From Bacteroidetes bacterium UBA4416 (GTDB lineage Bacteria > Bacteroidota > Bacteroidia > B-17B0 > Aurantibacillaceae), in assembly GCA_002390745.1 (NCBI GenBank), contig DGQK01000008.1, positions 1 to 17,197 on the forward strand: a DNA stretch of 17,197 nt, given 5' to 3'. The translations under genes and the position numbers were made by a program. Shown one piece after another: positions 7,438 through 15,343 of the stretch (its first letter is position 1; each line of letters starts with the position of its first letter). The notes beneath the pieces are model-generated. The model worked only from the letters and a program-made list of their open reading frames with translations, had not been told where the DNA came from and made no database searches.

Positions 7438-8391
7438 CTACTTGCTTTTGGTTTTCCGGAACATTCCCTGATGCAGCTGCCTGTTCCACAAAAACAGTGG
7501 AGGTAATTTAACCAGGAGATTTTTTTGCCTGTAGGTGCCGGTTCTGAAGTCGTAGTGGATAGGAGCGGGAAGCTGGAACAGGAGCGGAAAAGCAAGGTTG
7601 AACAGCGGCACATCGTAGAAGAAAAAAATGCCGGTCATCAATCCCAATACCCGCAGGATGATGTAATACAAACGCCTGAGCGGCGAAAATGCCCGGAGCT
7701 CCGATTGGATAACCCTGACACATTCTTCCAGGTATGCCTTTCTGAACTGAATCGAGCGTTGATGCGTTCCGTTGTAGCGAAAGCCCGCAAATGTAGCTAC
7801 TGTCGTGTAAAGCTTTGCATGCCGGAAAAAGCGCGACCACAATTCCATATCACCGGCATAGAGGTAATCGGGATTCATCCTGCTCCCGGCTTTTTCCCAG
7901 AGGCTGCGTTTCCAGAAGCTGGATTCCTGCTGGATGAACTGAAAGTCGAAGCAATAGTAACGGTGTTTCGACCAGCGGCCCCAGGGCAGGGAGATCCTAC
8001 TCATCATAGAACCCTGTTTGGTATATTCGCGTGGAATACCCATGAGCCAGTCGACCTTGGGAAAAGTGTTGAAAATATCCGCAACGGCAAAAAACGCATT
8101 CGGCACATACAGGTCGTCGGAATTGATCCAGGCCATGATCTCACCGGTACTTTTTTCAAATCCTTTCTGGACGGCATGGTATTGCCCTTCATCTTTTTCA
8201 CTCACCCAATAGGCCAGCCTGTCTTCGTATTTTTTGATGACCTCCACACTGCCATCGGTGCTTCCGCCATCGATGATGATGTATTCCAGCTGAGGATAAT
8301 TCTGATTTAAGACCGAGAGGATCGCTTCTTCCAGGAACTGCACGCCATTGTAATTGACAGTAACGATCGATATTTTGGGAAAGGCAGGCAT
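7438..8391 (-). CDS. Family 2 glycosyltransferase
   Basis: A 317-residue GT-A transferase. KISIVTVNYNG at 6-16, IIIDGGSTDGS at 38-48, the SEKDEGQYHAVQKGF segment at 64-78, and GEIMAWINSDD at 83-93 with the metal-binding SDD are classic GT2 features. AGDMELW further on is the likely acceptor-side acidic motif. A hydrophobic stretch near 240-280 suggests membrane association in the cytoplasmic leaflet. It probably adds a sugar to a lipid-linked or surface glycan from a nucleotide sugar; donor and acceptor cannot be told. It is divergent from the GT-A-like gene at 8516 and separated by 208 bp from the downstream response regulator. Confidence in the family is high, but specificity is unknown. 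Confidence 0.93.
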   Translation of the reverse strand: MPAFPKISIVTVNYNGVQFLEEAILSVLNQNYPQLEYIIIDGGSTDGSVEVIKKYEDRLAYWVSEKDEGQYHAVQKGFEKSTGEIMAWINSDDLYVPNAFFAVADIFNTFPKVDWLMGIPREYTKQGSMMSRISLPWGRWSKHRYYCFDFQFIQQESSFWKRSLWEKAGSRMNPDYLYAGDMELWSRFFRHAKLYTTVATFAGFRYNGTHQRSIQFRKAYLEECVRVIQSELRAFSPLRRLYYIILRVLGLMTGIFFFYDVPLFNLAFPLLFQLPAPIHYDFRTGTYRQKNLLVKLPPLFLWNRQLHQGMFRKTKSK

Positions 8392-8405
8392 GTTCGCGGG
8401 TTAAG

Positions 8406-8413
8406 CAAAAATA
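8406..8413 (-). promoter_or_regulatory. Possible -7 promoter element for the GT2 gene
   Basis: On the minus strand this reads TATTTTTG, an exact TAnnTTTG match, 14 bases upstream of the glycosyltransferase start. An imperfect -33 (CTG rather than TTG) is spaced about 18 bp further upstream. The implied leader would be very short, so I rate it low. The 124 bp gap (8392-8515) also has to serve the divergent plus-strand gene. Confidence 0.25.
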
Positions 8414-8515
8414 CTGGTTTTATCGGAGAATCAGGTATAGCGCGCGTATTTCTGAGAAAGGATGTACTTCATTGTTCTGTTTTTCCGGCTTATTTTCAAT
8501 ACCTTCGGCTAATCT

Positions 8516-9388
8516 GTGAACCGTGTGGCACATATCATCAATCCCTTTGTGGCAGATCCTTCCTCTGATCTGTATACCGCACAGCCCATCACGTTTGAGA
8601 GCATGCTACAGGCAAGGCAACATGTCAAAGGCATTATGGAGGTTGAACTGCTGGCGGCCCATTTTGAAGAAGATACTTCCGTGGTCCCCTCCGGATTTCA
8701 AAAAGCAAAAGCCCTGGACCGTTCGGTACTTTCCCGGCACACCTTTCAAAAACCCGTCAGGCTGCCCTTGATCAGCGATATCCTGCAAAGGCTGTATGAG
8801 GGGAGTGATGCGGATTACCTGATTTACTCCAATGTGGATATCGGTTTGTATTCCGGGTTTTATACCCGCGTCAATGAGCTGATCCATGAAGGTTACGATG
8901 CCTTTATCATTAACCGGAGAAGGCTGGAGGCCAGGTATGCAGAGCCTTCGCAGCTGCCGGATATTTACCGCGATGAAGGCAGGCGGCACCCGGGTTTCGA
9001 TTGTTTTGTATTTCACCGCAGCCTGTTTCCCAAACTGAAGCTGGAAGGGATCTGCATCGGCGTGCCATTTATCGAGATCGCCTTTTCACAAAATCTGTTT
9101 GCCCTGGCAAAACGCTTTACCCTGATCGAAAACGAACAGCTGACCTTTCACATAGGGATGGAAATTTTTAAGAAGCGCGCCCCGAAGGAGTACGTGGCAT
9201 ACAACCAAACCCAATTCTGGAATTTAGTGCCGCAGCTGTTTGCGGATATGGATCTGAAAAAATTCCCGTATGCCCGCCACATCTGGCCTGTTCGCCTGAT
9301 CCGTTGGGGCCTTCATCCCTGTATCCCGATCCGCCTGGTAATGAAACTGGAATGGCAGCGCCTGAAAAAACGCCTGCGTAAAGCCTGA
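8516..9388 (+). CDS. Hypothetical GT-A-like protein of a glycan locus
   Basis: A 290-residue soluble protein that I cannot assign to a named family. The frame has a stop six bases before the GTG at 8516, so translation must begin at this GTG or at the GTG at 8525; no ATG is available near the 5' end. YLIYSNVDIGLYSGFY at 101-116 resembles the strand and DxD-like (NVD) region of nucleotide-sugar-dependent GT-A folds. GFDCFVFHRSLFP at 160-172 resembles acceptor-side strands seen in such proteins, and LTFHIGMEIF at 209-218 contributes a conserved-looking His. It lies between a GT2 gene and the GT2/GNAT operon, which supports a role in glycan assembly. Its 3' end overlaps the terminator of the opposing operon. 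A non-enzymatic glycan-cluster protein is an alternative. Confidence 0.7.
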   Translation: MNRVAHIINPFVADPSSDLYTAQPITFESMLQARQHVKGIMEVELLAAHFEEDTSVVPSGFQKAKALDRSVLSRHTFQKPVRLPLISDILQRLYEGSDADYLIYSNVDIGLYSGFYTRVNELIHEGYDAFIINRRRLEARYAEPSQLPDIYRDEGRRHPGFDCFVFHRSLFPKLKLEGICIGVPFIEIAFSQNLFALAKRFTLIENEQLTFHIGMEIFKKRAPKEYVAYNQTQFWNLVPQLFADMDLKKFPYARHIWPVRLIRWGLHPCIPIRLVMKLEWQRLKKRLRKA

Positions 9389-9394
9389 GGCGTT
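9365..9394 (-). terminator. Intrinsic terminator of the ACP-KAS III-GT-GNAT operon
   Basis: On the minus strand, AACGCCT (9394-9388) and AGGCGTT (9375-9369) pair perfectly over 7 bp with a 12-nt loop. The right arm runs into an uninterrupted T tract (9370-9365). It starts 6 bases after the GNAT stop codon. The left arm and loop overlap the stop codon of the convergent plus-strand gene, and in that direction the hairpin is followed only by a looser T-rich stretch. It may serve both transcripts weakly but clearly favours minus. Confidence 0.65.
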
Positions 9395-9400
9395 CCGGTG

Positions 9401-9934
9401 TTATTTTAATTTGTCGAGCGTAGGGCGGATGGTACGGGTGGCTTCCCTGAACGACAGCTCGTCGGTAGTATAATAATCAAAGCCATCGTTTCCCTGTTCT
9501 TCCAGCTTTTGATAACCGATGCTTTCATTGAACCGGATCGCTTTCAGGTTGGCGGAGGCAATCTTTGCTTTCAGGCGTTTGAGCTGTAACGTGCCAAACG
9601 CATATTCCATGATGGCCACTGTTGCCAGCACAGGCAGCAGCGTGTTGAGGTACGGTTCCTCTCCGATAAAGATACCGGCTTCTGCTGTTCGATGATCCCA
9701 GTCTATGTCTTTCAGGTTCACCACGCCGGCCTTTTCCGATTCTTTTTGAATGATAAAATAATAATTGCAGCGCTTGTCAAGCGACCTGTACCAGCGTTGT
9801 TGCATGGCTTCTGTAATATGGTCGCGGTATTGCATGTGCTGTTTTACATGGTCTGCATTGCGCCACCGGCGTACCATGTCGAGGTCTGTCTCGGTGATAG
9901 GTTCTAGCATGATGCCGTAAGCTGCTACCCGCAT
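9401..9934 (-). CDS. GNAT N-acetyltransferase, RimJ/RimL-PseH-like
   Basis: A 177-residue Acetyltransf_3-type protein. MLEPITETDLDMVRRWRN at 9-26 is the typical N-terminal strand and helix of RimL- and PseH-like enzymes. KAGVVNLKDIDWDHRTAEAGIFIG at 68-91 is the central sheet, and ASANLKAIRFNESIGYQKL at 126-144 is the acyl-CoA-side helix and GF-like motif. In glycan loci such enzymes acetylate amino sugars (for example PseH). With KAS III and ACP in the same operon, a non-acetyl acyl donor is also possible, but this is inference. Its ATG follows the preceding GT2 stop codon directly, with zero spacing, so translation is probably coupled. It is the last gene of the operon and is followed by an intrinsic terminator. 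Confidence 0.88.
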   Translation of the reverse strand: MRVAAYGIMLEPITETDLDMVRRWRNADHVKQHMQYRDHITEAMQQRWYRSLDKRCNYYFIIQKESEKAGVVNLKDIDWDHRTAEAGIFIGEEPYLNTLLPVLATVAIMEYAFGTLQLKRLKAKIASANLKAIRFNESIGYQKLEEQGNDGFDYYTTDELSFREATRTIRPTLDKLK

Positions 9935-10843
9935 TTACAATTTTTGTTTGATGGCATAATGCGGTTTTTTAACCCGCGACGAATAGATCCGGTTGATGTA
10001 AATGCCCATGATGCTGATGCTTGCCAGGATCAGTGAAATAGCGATCACGATCAGCGCCGGGAGGCCGGGGCCTTCACCAAGCGTAAAATGCCGGTAGCAA
10101 TAATAAGCTGCCAGCAGGAGGGAAGCCAGGGAGCCGGTTACACACAGGGCAATCATGATCTTCAGAGGCAGTGAGGTGTACAGGAACAGGAGGCGGAATG
10201 CGATCCGGAACAATTGCAGGTAGGAATAGCCCGATTCTCCGTCGAAGCGCTTGTGGCGTTGGATCTCCACGAAGCCGGCATCAAAGGTATACCAGGAGAT
10301 AACCTGGTTGATGAATAAATGATCCTGTGAGTGGCTGCGCAAATGTGAGGCAATATGCGCCGTAACGAGGCGGATGGAAGAGCCGATGTTGGAGCCACTT
10401 TCCGTTCGCGAGAAAATAATTTTGATCAGCCTGGATCCCGTATTCCGGAGAGGAGCCGCGCTCGTTTCCTTATACACACCGTAAACCACATCCGACTGAT
10501 GTTTGGCCTGGTAGTCGATCAGCTTCTTTAATTCCGAAGGATGTACCTGTAAATCGTCGTCGATCGTGAGCAGGATATGGCCGCGCGCTTCATCAATCCC
10601 GCAAAGGGTAGCTCCGTTTTGCCCGAAGTTTTTCGTGAGCCTGATGAGCCTGATTTGGTTGGGATGTTGTTTTTTTAAGTCGAGCAATCTGTTCCAGCTT
10701 TCGGTTGAGCCGTGGTCTTCCACAAAAATCACTTCATAACTTTCATTCAGGCTTTCCATGAGTTCGGCAATGCCTGTATACAATGGCCCGAGGCTATTGA
10801 CGCTTTTATATACTGGTATGATGAATGAATAGCCCGGGATCAT
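9935..10843 (-). CDS. GtrB/DPM1-like membrane glycosyltransferase (GT2)
   Basis: A 302-residue protein with a GT2 catalytic domain (about 1-215) and two C-terminal membrane helices (about 222-247 and 256-283). YSFIIPVYKS at 5-14, VIFVEDHGSTES at 38-49, LTKNFGQNGATLCGIDEARG at 69-88 and ILLTIDDDLQVHPSEL at 90-105 match the polyisoprenyl-phosphate glycosyltransferase subfamily (GtrB, ArnC, DPM1). These move a sugar from a nucleotide donor to undecaprenyl phosphate for use on the outer side of the membrane. The first acidic motif reads VEDHGS rather than the usual VDDGS. It lies 5 bp downstream of KAS III and abuts the GNAT gene. A polyprenyl-phosphate sugar made here could feed the nearby GT-C protein at 12338; that link is inferred. 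Confidence 0.9.
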   Translation of the reverse strand: MIPGYSFIIPVYKSVNSLGPLYTGIAELMESLNESYEVIFVEDHGSTESWNRLLDLKKQHPNQIRLIRLTKNFGQNGATLCGIDEARGHILLTIDDDLQVHPSELKKLIDYQAKHQSDVVYGVYKETSAAPLRNTGSRLIKIIFSRTESGSNIGSSIRLVTAHIASHLRSHSQDHLFINQVISWYTFDAGFVEIQRHKRFDGESGYSYLQLFRIAFRLLFLYTSLPLKIMIALCVTGSLASLLLAAYYCYRHFTLGEGPGLPALIVIAISLILASISIMGIYINRIYSSRVKKPHYAIKQKL

Positions 10844-10848
10844 AATAT

Positions 10849-11907
10849 TTATGAAAGCTCAATGATATCAGGGCAAATTACCCCTTTGAAATTCACGAGG
10901 GCAGAGGCCAGAGAAAGCCCTACGCCGAAACCAGATAACAGCATGGAGGAATCGGCAATCGTGTTCCCTGTTTTTAAATTGGCGACGATGGTCAGCGGAA
11001 CCGTCGTGCTGCTCGTGTTGCCAAAGGTTTTTAAAGAGCTTGGAACCTTAGCACGATCAATGGCCAGCTTCTTGGCAATGGAATCAAGGATCATTTGGTT
11101 GGCCTGGTGAAACACAAAGTAGTCGATGGCAGAGCGCTCCCGCTTTGCCTTTTTCAGGAGCTCCTCCACATTAGGCGCTACTTTTTTAAGGCTGAAATTG
11201 AACACGTCCAGTCCTTTCATCGCCAGGTGGATGCCCATGCGTTTTACCGCAGGATGGTATTCTTTGTAAACGAGAGAGGCCTCGCTGAAGCCATTCCTGG
11301 CGCCGCCATCGCTCACCATGATCTTATCAAAATTTTCTCCTTCCGAAGTGATGTTGAAGTAGAGAGGATCTGCCTTAGCATCGAACTCCAGGGCGCTTGC
11401 CGTTCCACAGTCCGAGAAGAGGGGCAGAAGGCTTTGGTCGAAAGGAGAGATGAGCCTGGTGATGGTATCGCCCACCAGGAGCAAGGCTTTCTTTAGCCCC
11501 GAAGAGCTTAAAAATGCGGAGGCGAGGGAGAGGCCATAGACATAGCCTGCGCAGCCCTGGTTGATATCGAAGGTAGCACAGGACTTCGGCAGTCCCAGCC
11601 GTTCCTGGATATGCAGGCTCGTGCCCGGAAGTTGGTAGTCCGGTGTTTGAGTCACAAAAAATACCGCATCGATTTCCGACTTGTCCCAGTTTAGCGCCGA
11701 TAGTAATTTTTCGGCCGCAGCCACACAGAGATCGGAAGCACATTGGGAAGGAGTAGCAACCCTTCGCTCCTCAATACCCAGGGTAGAGATCAGTTTTTGA
11801 AGCTCTTCTTTATCGCTATGCTCTAAATCAAAATTGGAAACGCGTTGTTGGGGAACAGCGGCCGAAATACCTTTAAGGCTGACATGGGCGATGGAAAAAA
11901 AAGCCAT
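10849..11907 (-). CDS. 3-oxoacyl-ACP synthase III-like (KAS III) enzyme
   Basis: A 352-residue thiolase-fold protein of normal KAS III length. The catalytic triad is complete: Cys119 in DINQGCAGYVYGL (114-126), His267 in FVFHQAN (264-270) and Asn297 in FGNTSSTTVP (295-304). It has the C-terminal GFGVGLSLAS loop (327-336). KAS III enzymes condense an acyl-CoA with malonyl-ACP, or in some pathways transfer acyl groups to other nucleophiles. The ACP gene starts upstream with a 1 bp gap, so the pair should be expressed together, and glycosyltransferase and GNAT genes follow. This argues for a dedicated carrier and acyl chain for glycan or small-molecule modification rather than housekeeping FabH; no malonyl transferase, reductase or dehydratase is nearby. 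Specificity is unknown. Confidence 0.93.
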   Translation of the reverse strand: MAFFSIAHVSLKGISAAVPQQRVSNFDLEHSDKEELQKLISTLGIEERRVATPSQCASDLCVAAAEKLLSALNWDKSEIDAVFFVTQTPDYQLPGTSLHIQERLGLPKSCATFDINQGCAGYVYGLSLASAFLSSSGLKKALLLVGDTITRLISPFDQSLLPLFSDCGTASALEFDAKADPLYFNITSEGENFDKIMVSDGGARNGFSEASLVYKEYHPAVKRMGIHLAMKGLDVFNFSLKKVAPNVEELLKKAKRERSAIDYFVFHQANQMILDSIAKKLAIDRAKVPSSLKTFGNTSSTTVPLTIVANLKTGNTIADSSMLLSGFGVGLSLASALVNFKGVICPDIIELS

Positions 11908-11908
11908 G

Positions 11909-12151
11909 CTAGCGCTTTTTTAATTGTACAATTTCGAACAGCCCGCGAACCGAAGACGCATTTTTGAGATCGTCGACGTCCAGCACCACGTTGTATTCCT
12001 TGTCAATCTCATTCACGATGATCATCGTTTGAAGGGATGACCATTCCTTCAGGGTGCTGAGGTTTGTTTCAGCCGTTATCGTTTCACGGCTGTCCTCCTT
12101 AAATAGCAGGCGAAGAAAATTCAGAAAGGTATCCAGGGAGTTGACGGACAT
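11909..12151 (-). CDS. Acyl carrier protein
   Basis: An 80-residue carrier protein. The phosphopantetheine site is LKEWSSLQTMIIVNEID (34-50), with Ser39 in place of the DSL serine (SSL here); the following helix contains the usual hydrophobic and acidic pattern. FEIVQ near the C-terminus completes the four-helix fold. It differs from housekeeping AcpP in length and motif, as expected of a specialised carrier. It is the first gene of the minus-strand operon and sits 1 bp before KAS III, its probable partner. It needs a phosphopantetheinyl transferase encoded elsewhere. Confidence 0.88.
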   Translation of the reverse strand: MSVNSLDTFLNFLRLLFKEDSRETITAETNLSTLKEWSSLQTMIIVNEIDKEYNVVLDVDDLKNASSVRGLFEIVQLKKR

Positions 12152-12337
12152 TCGGTTGATGGGTTCAGTTCATGCGAAAATAGGAATAATTTGCTAATTA
12201 ACGGTTGCCCGAAGCATTTTAATTGCCCTGTTTTAGGGATAAACAACGTGAGGCGCCGCGAAAAAAAAATCTTCGAACGCGTAATTTTACTTAATTGAAT
12301 GTGTCGTTTTTGTGTGTGAAAAAACCGATCTTGCATC
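12152..12337. other. Divergent intergenic region, no gene seen
   Basis: This 186 bp AT-rich gap must carry the promoters for the ACP operon (minus) and the TMTC-like gene (plus). I found no exact paired -33/-7 motif on either strand and no RNA gene or strong hairpin. Confidence 0.5.
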
Positions 12338-14311
12338 ATGATTTTTAAAACCCCGGATAACAGGATCAGTGTCTTATTATTCTTCCTCGCCTTTCTGCTG
12401 TATGCCAATACGCTAAAGAACGGTTATGCCTGGGACGATAGCATTGTGATTACTGAAAATGCACGGGTGCAGAAAGGCATCACCAATGTGGCAGACCTCT
12501 TTGTAAAGTACAATTCGGAATACAAATCGGATAAGTACGGCTACCGGCCCATCACGCTCACATCTTTTGCATTGGACATCAGCCTCTTTGGACTTAAAGC
12601 CTGGGGCGGGCATTTGATGCAGCTGCTTTATTACTCTCTGCTTTGCGTGGTGCTCTACAGGATGCTGAGAAAAATATGTTTCCGTCATTCGAATCTGGCG
12701 CCTTTTTTAATCACACTTCTGTTCATGGTTCACCCGGTGCATACCGAAGTGGTAGCCAACATCAAAAGCCGGGATGAGATCTTCGCGCTGCTCTTCGGCT
12801 TGCTGTCTTTAAGCCAGTTTATTGATTACATGCAGCAGAAACAATGGAAGTTCCTGCTGTACGGCTCTGTGCTTTTTTTAATGGCCTTTTTATCCAAGGA
12901 AAGCGCCATTGCCTTTTTAGTCATCATTCCGCTTACGCTGTATTATATGGACGAAAGCTTTCCATACAAAAAGCTGTGGCTTCCCCTGCTGGCAATTGTT
13001 TTCCTGGGCATGACCAGTATCCTGATTGTGAACCTTTATACCGGTAGTAACCTTGGGAAATCGTTTTCGGAAGGAGCAGGCATCTATCACGAGAGTGGCA
13101 TCCTGGGCAACAGTTTTTTGTATTCGGGTAACTGGGGAGAAAAGCTGGCGAACGCCTTTTGCGTGCTCGCTATGTACGCGAAAAACTTTTTTGTGCCGCT
13201 GCGTCAGCTCTACTACTACGGGTACAACCAGATCTCGGTAGCGCACTGGAGTGATGCCCTAGTCCTGTTCTCTGCTGTTGCGCATATAGCCGCTTTACTG
13301 TTTGCCATCCTGAAGTTTAAAAAATACCGCGAGATCAGCTATGGCATCCTGTTTTATTTCATTTCCATTTTCATTTACACGCATTTGCTGCGTGCACTGG
13401 CCGATACCATGGCCGATCGGTTTTTATTCACGCCTTCGCTGGGCCTTGCCATCAGCACGGTATTCCTGCTGGAGCGTATTTTCAAGGTGGATTTTAAAAC
13501 AGCAACACTTCCCGGGTGGCTATCTCCAAAAAACCGGCAGGCTACGGGCCTGAAGTATGGTGCACTCGTCGTACTTGTGTTGCTGGGCCTCAAAACCGTG
13601 ATCCGCAGCCGCGATTGGAAGGACAATGAAACACTGATGACCCATGATATGCCTTACCTCGAGAACTGCTCCCGGGCCCACCAGTATTACGCCGATATCC
13701 TCAGGGATAAGCTGAATGTGTCCCACAATGCTTCTATGGAAACCTCCATGATCGCCCATTACACCAGGAGCTTTGAAATCAGTGCAGAAGCGTACTACGC
13801 CCGTCTCGGGCTTGGTCGGTATTATTGCAGTATCAAAAACTATGGGGCAGGGATCGCGGTGCTGCAAAAGCTTGTAAGCTTATTTCCCGAACAGGCTGAC
13901 CCGAATTTCTACCTGGGAGAAGCGTTGTTTCACACAGGACATTACAAAGAGGCCATTACATACTTATATAAATCACGGGAGCTCGCACCGGCCATCCTGA
14001 ATACCTATTATTTTTTGGCGCTGGCTTATTCCAAAGAAGGTGCTACCGCTAAGGCGGTAAGTACCATAGAGCAAGCCCGGCAAAAGTTTGGAGAGTCGGG
14101 ATTGATCTACGACGCTCTGGGAGCTATTTATTTTGATGCCGGCAATATGGATACCTCCACGCGCTTCACTTTTGAGCAGCTGCGTTTTGGGGAAGAGCCA
14201 CAAAAAGTATATGGCACCGTCATAGGAAGGTATCAGTTTAAAAAGCATGATAAGGCCGCTGCCTTTTATTATGAGCAGGCACTTGCTAAAGGTATTTTTA
14301 AAAGGCCCTAA
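12338..14311 (+). CDS. TMTC-like GT-C membrane protein with C-terminal TPR repeats
   Basis: A 657-residue protein with multiple membrane helices over about residues 10-430 and a soluble TPR region at about 455-650. The N-terminal NGYAWDDSIVITENARV (28-44) has the acidic DD pair of GT-C lipid-sugar-dependent transferases. YGYRPITLTSFALD (67-80), HPVHTEVVANIKSRDE and the later SKESAI segment match the TMTC/O-mannosyltransferase-like family (formerly DUF1736 plus TPR). Such enzymes take a sugar from polyprenyl phosphate on the outer face of the membrane and place it on proteins or glycans. Three to four TPRs are visible, including AVLQKLVSLFPEQADPNFYLG and EAITYLYKSRELAP. It is divergent from the ACP operon and convergent with the LytTR gene. 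The GtrB-like protein encoded nearby would be a plausible donor supplier. Substrate unknown. Confidence 0.87.
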   Translation: MIFKTPDNRISVLLFFLAFLLYANTLKNGYAWDDSIVITENARVQKGITNVADLFVKYNSEYKSDKYGYRPITLTSFALDISLFGLKAWGGHLMQLLYYSLLCVVLYRMLRKICFRHSNLAPFLITLLFMVHPVHTEVVANIKSRDEIFALLFGLLSLSQFIDYMQQKQWKFLLYGSVLFLMAFLSKESAIAFLVIIPLTLYYMDESFPYKKLWLPLLAIVFLGMTSILIVNLYTGSNLGKSFSEGAGIYHESGILGNSFLYSGNWGEKLANAFCVLAMYAKNFFVPLRQLYYYGYNQISVAHWSDALVLFSAVAHIAALLFAILKFKKYREISYGILFYFISIFIYTHLLRALADTMADRFLFTPSLGLAISTVFLLERIFKVDFKTATLPGWLSPKNRQATGLKYGALVVLVLLGLKTVIRSRDWKDNETLMTHDMPYLENCSRAHQYYADILRDKLNVSHNASMETSMIAHYTRSFEISAEAYYARLGLGRYYCSIKNYGAGIAVLQKLVSLFPEQADPNFYLGEALFHTGHYKEAITYLYKSRELAPAILNTYYFLALAYSKEGATAKAVSTIEQARQKFGESGLIYDALGAIYFDAGNMDTSTRFTFEQLRFGEEPQKVYGTVIGRYQFKKHDKAAAFYYEQALAKGIFKRP

Positions 14312-14342
14312 GCCGCTGAATGGAAGAAGCTGAGGCTGTCGC

Positions 14343-14738
14343 TTAGGATCCTGCCTCTTTCGACTCCGATTTCAGGCGGTCGAAAAAGGCGTAGACCTGT
14401 TTCTGATGCGCGCGGCCAATGGTGAGGGCGGTATCTCCGAGGGTGACCTTTGTAGCCCTGCGCTTGGTAATGTAGTTGCGATTGACAATGAAGGATTTGT
14501 GGATCCTCACAAATTGCCGGGATGGCAGCTTGTCTTCAAGATCTTTGAGAGAAACCCGCGATACGAGGCTGCTGCTGTCGTTCAGGTAGATCGTTGTATA
14601 ATTGCCGTCGGTTTTAAACCATTTGATCGTGTCGCAATCGACATGAGAAATGGCTCGTTTCAATTTAACCGGGAGGTAGTTCAGGGAGGAGTCTACGAAT
14701 GTCATAATAGTGATGTTCCAGTCGCAAAGATGACCCAT
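14343..14738 (-). CDS. Stand-alone LytTR-type DNA-binding regulator
   Basis: A 131-residue protein whose body (about 25-125) is one LytTR domain: IKWFKTDGNYTTIYL (38-52), LKDLEDKLPSRQFVRIHKS (64-82) and the signature FVRIHKSFIVNRNYI (76-90). There is no receiver or membrane domain, so it must respond by other means or act constitutively. The start may be Met1 at 14738 or Met12 at 14705; the second leaves a cleaner domain boundary and the first 11 residues are not family-like. No histidine kinase is adjacent. It is convergent with the TMTC-like gene (31 bp) and downstream of the HTH gene on the same strand after 65 bp. Function inferred from the domain only. Confidence 0.88.
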   Translation of the reverse strand: MGHLCDWNITIMTFVDSSLNYLPVKLKRAISHVDCDTIKWFKTDGNYTTIYLNDSSSLVSRVSLKDLEDKLPSRQFVRIHKSFIVNRNYITKRRATKVTLGDTALTIGRAHQKQVYAFFDRLKSESKEAGS

Positions 14739-14803
14739 ATCCGAAATTCAAAAAAATAAATGGTGTGAACGACGCGTTAAAGTATACGAACAACAGGCGC
14801 CCT

Positions 14804-15343
14804 TCATGATTTTTTGGGGAGAGGCTTAAACCTGAGGCGGTTTTTGACGTACTTTTCTTCCCGCTCTCTCAGGCTATGATCTGTTTCCAGCTCATATTCC
14901 TTTTCTTTTTCCAATAGTTTGAACCAGTACAAAGCAGGAAGCAGGTTGCCGGAGTGCAGCTCAATGCGGATCAGCGTTTTTTCGCTGGGATCCCGGTGCC
15001 CGTTGAGGATCTGGCTCAGCTCGGTTTCATCGATATGAATATCCCTGGCAAAATCTTTATTGTTTTTATAGCTTAATTTAATATAAGCCCTTAGAAAATA
15101 CGCAAAGGACAGGTGTGCATGGTATTGCGTGGAAGCGGTATACTCTTCGATCTGGTAACGCAGTTGCAGGACACCGGCATATAGTATATCCTGCGGTGTA
15201 TGCTTCTTTTGTAATTTCTTCCGGGCCTCTGCCAGCTGCTTTCCGGCATCTTCGGTTTGTAGGGCCGTTAAGGTATTTCTGAATACAAAAGCGCCGGCTA
15301 ATTCTTTAGCGGTATATTTCTTATGGAGTTTTTCTGTTTTCAT
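14804..15343 (-). CDS. HTH (XRE-like) protein, candidate antitoxin/repressor of a two-gene module
   Basis: A 179-residue protein. An XRE-like helix-turn-helix is visible at about 94-145 (NNKDFARDIHIDETELSQIL, then NGHRDPSEKTLIRIELHSGN), preceded by a helical N-terminal region (1-90) and followed by a basic tail. The start ATG overlaps the TGA of the upstream GNAT-like gene by ATGA, so translation is coupled. A perfect 23 bp dyad lies just before the upstream gene, as expected if this protein represses its own operon. The arrangement is like type II toxin-antitoxin modules with GNAT toxins, but the gene order is toxin-like first and antitoxin-like second, and the protein is long for an antitoxin. 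An ordinary autoregulator is the alternative. I do not recognise a named family. Confidence 0.72.
   Translation of the reverse strand: MKTEKLHKKYTAKELAGAFVFRNTLTALQTEDAGKQLAEARKKLQKKHTPQDILYAGVLQLRYQIEEYTASTQYHAHLSFAYFLRAYIKLSYKNNKDFARDIHIDETELSQILNGHRDPSEKTLIRIELHSGNLLPALYWFKLLEKEKEYELETDHSLREREEKYVKNRLRFKPLPKKS

Noticed and set aside
7525..8310. Long open frame of 261 codons on the plus strand
   Set aside because: It lies fully antisense to the clear GT2 gene at 7438-8391 and encodes no recognisable domain.
14309..14344. TAAGC/GCTTA repeat between the TMTC-like and LytTR genes
   Set aside because: The arms are only 5 bp with a long imperfect spacer, so there is no convincing terminator.
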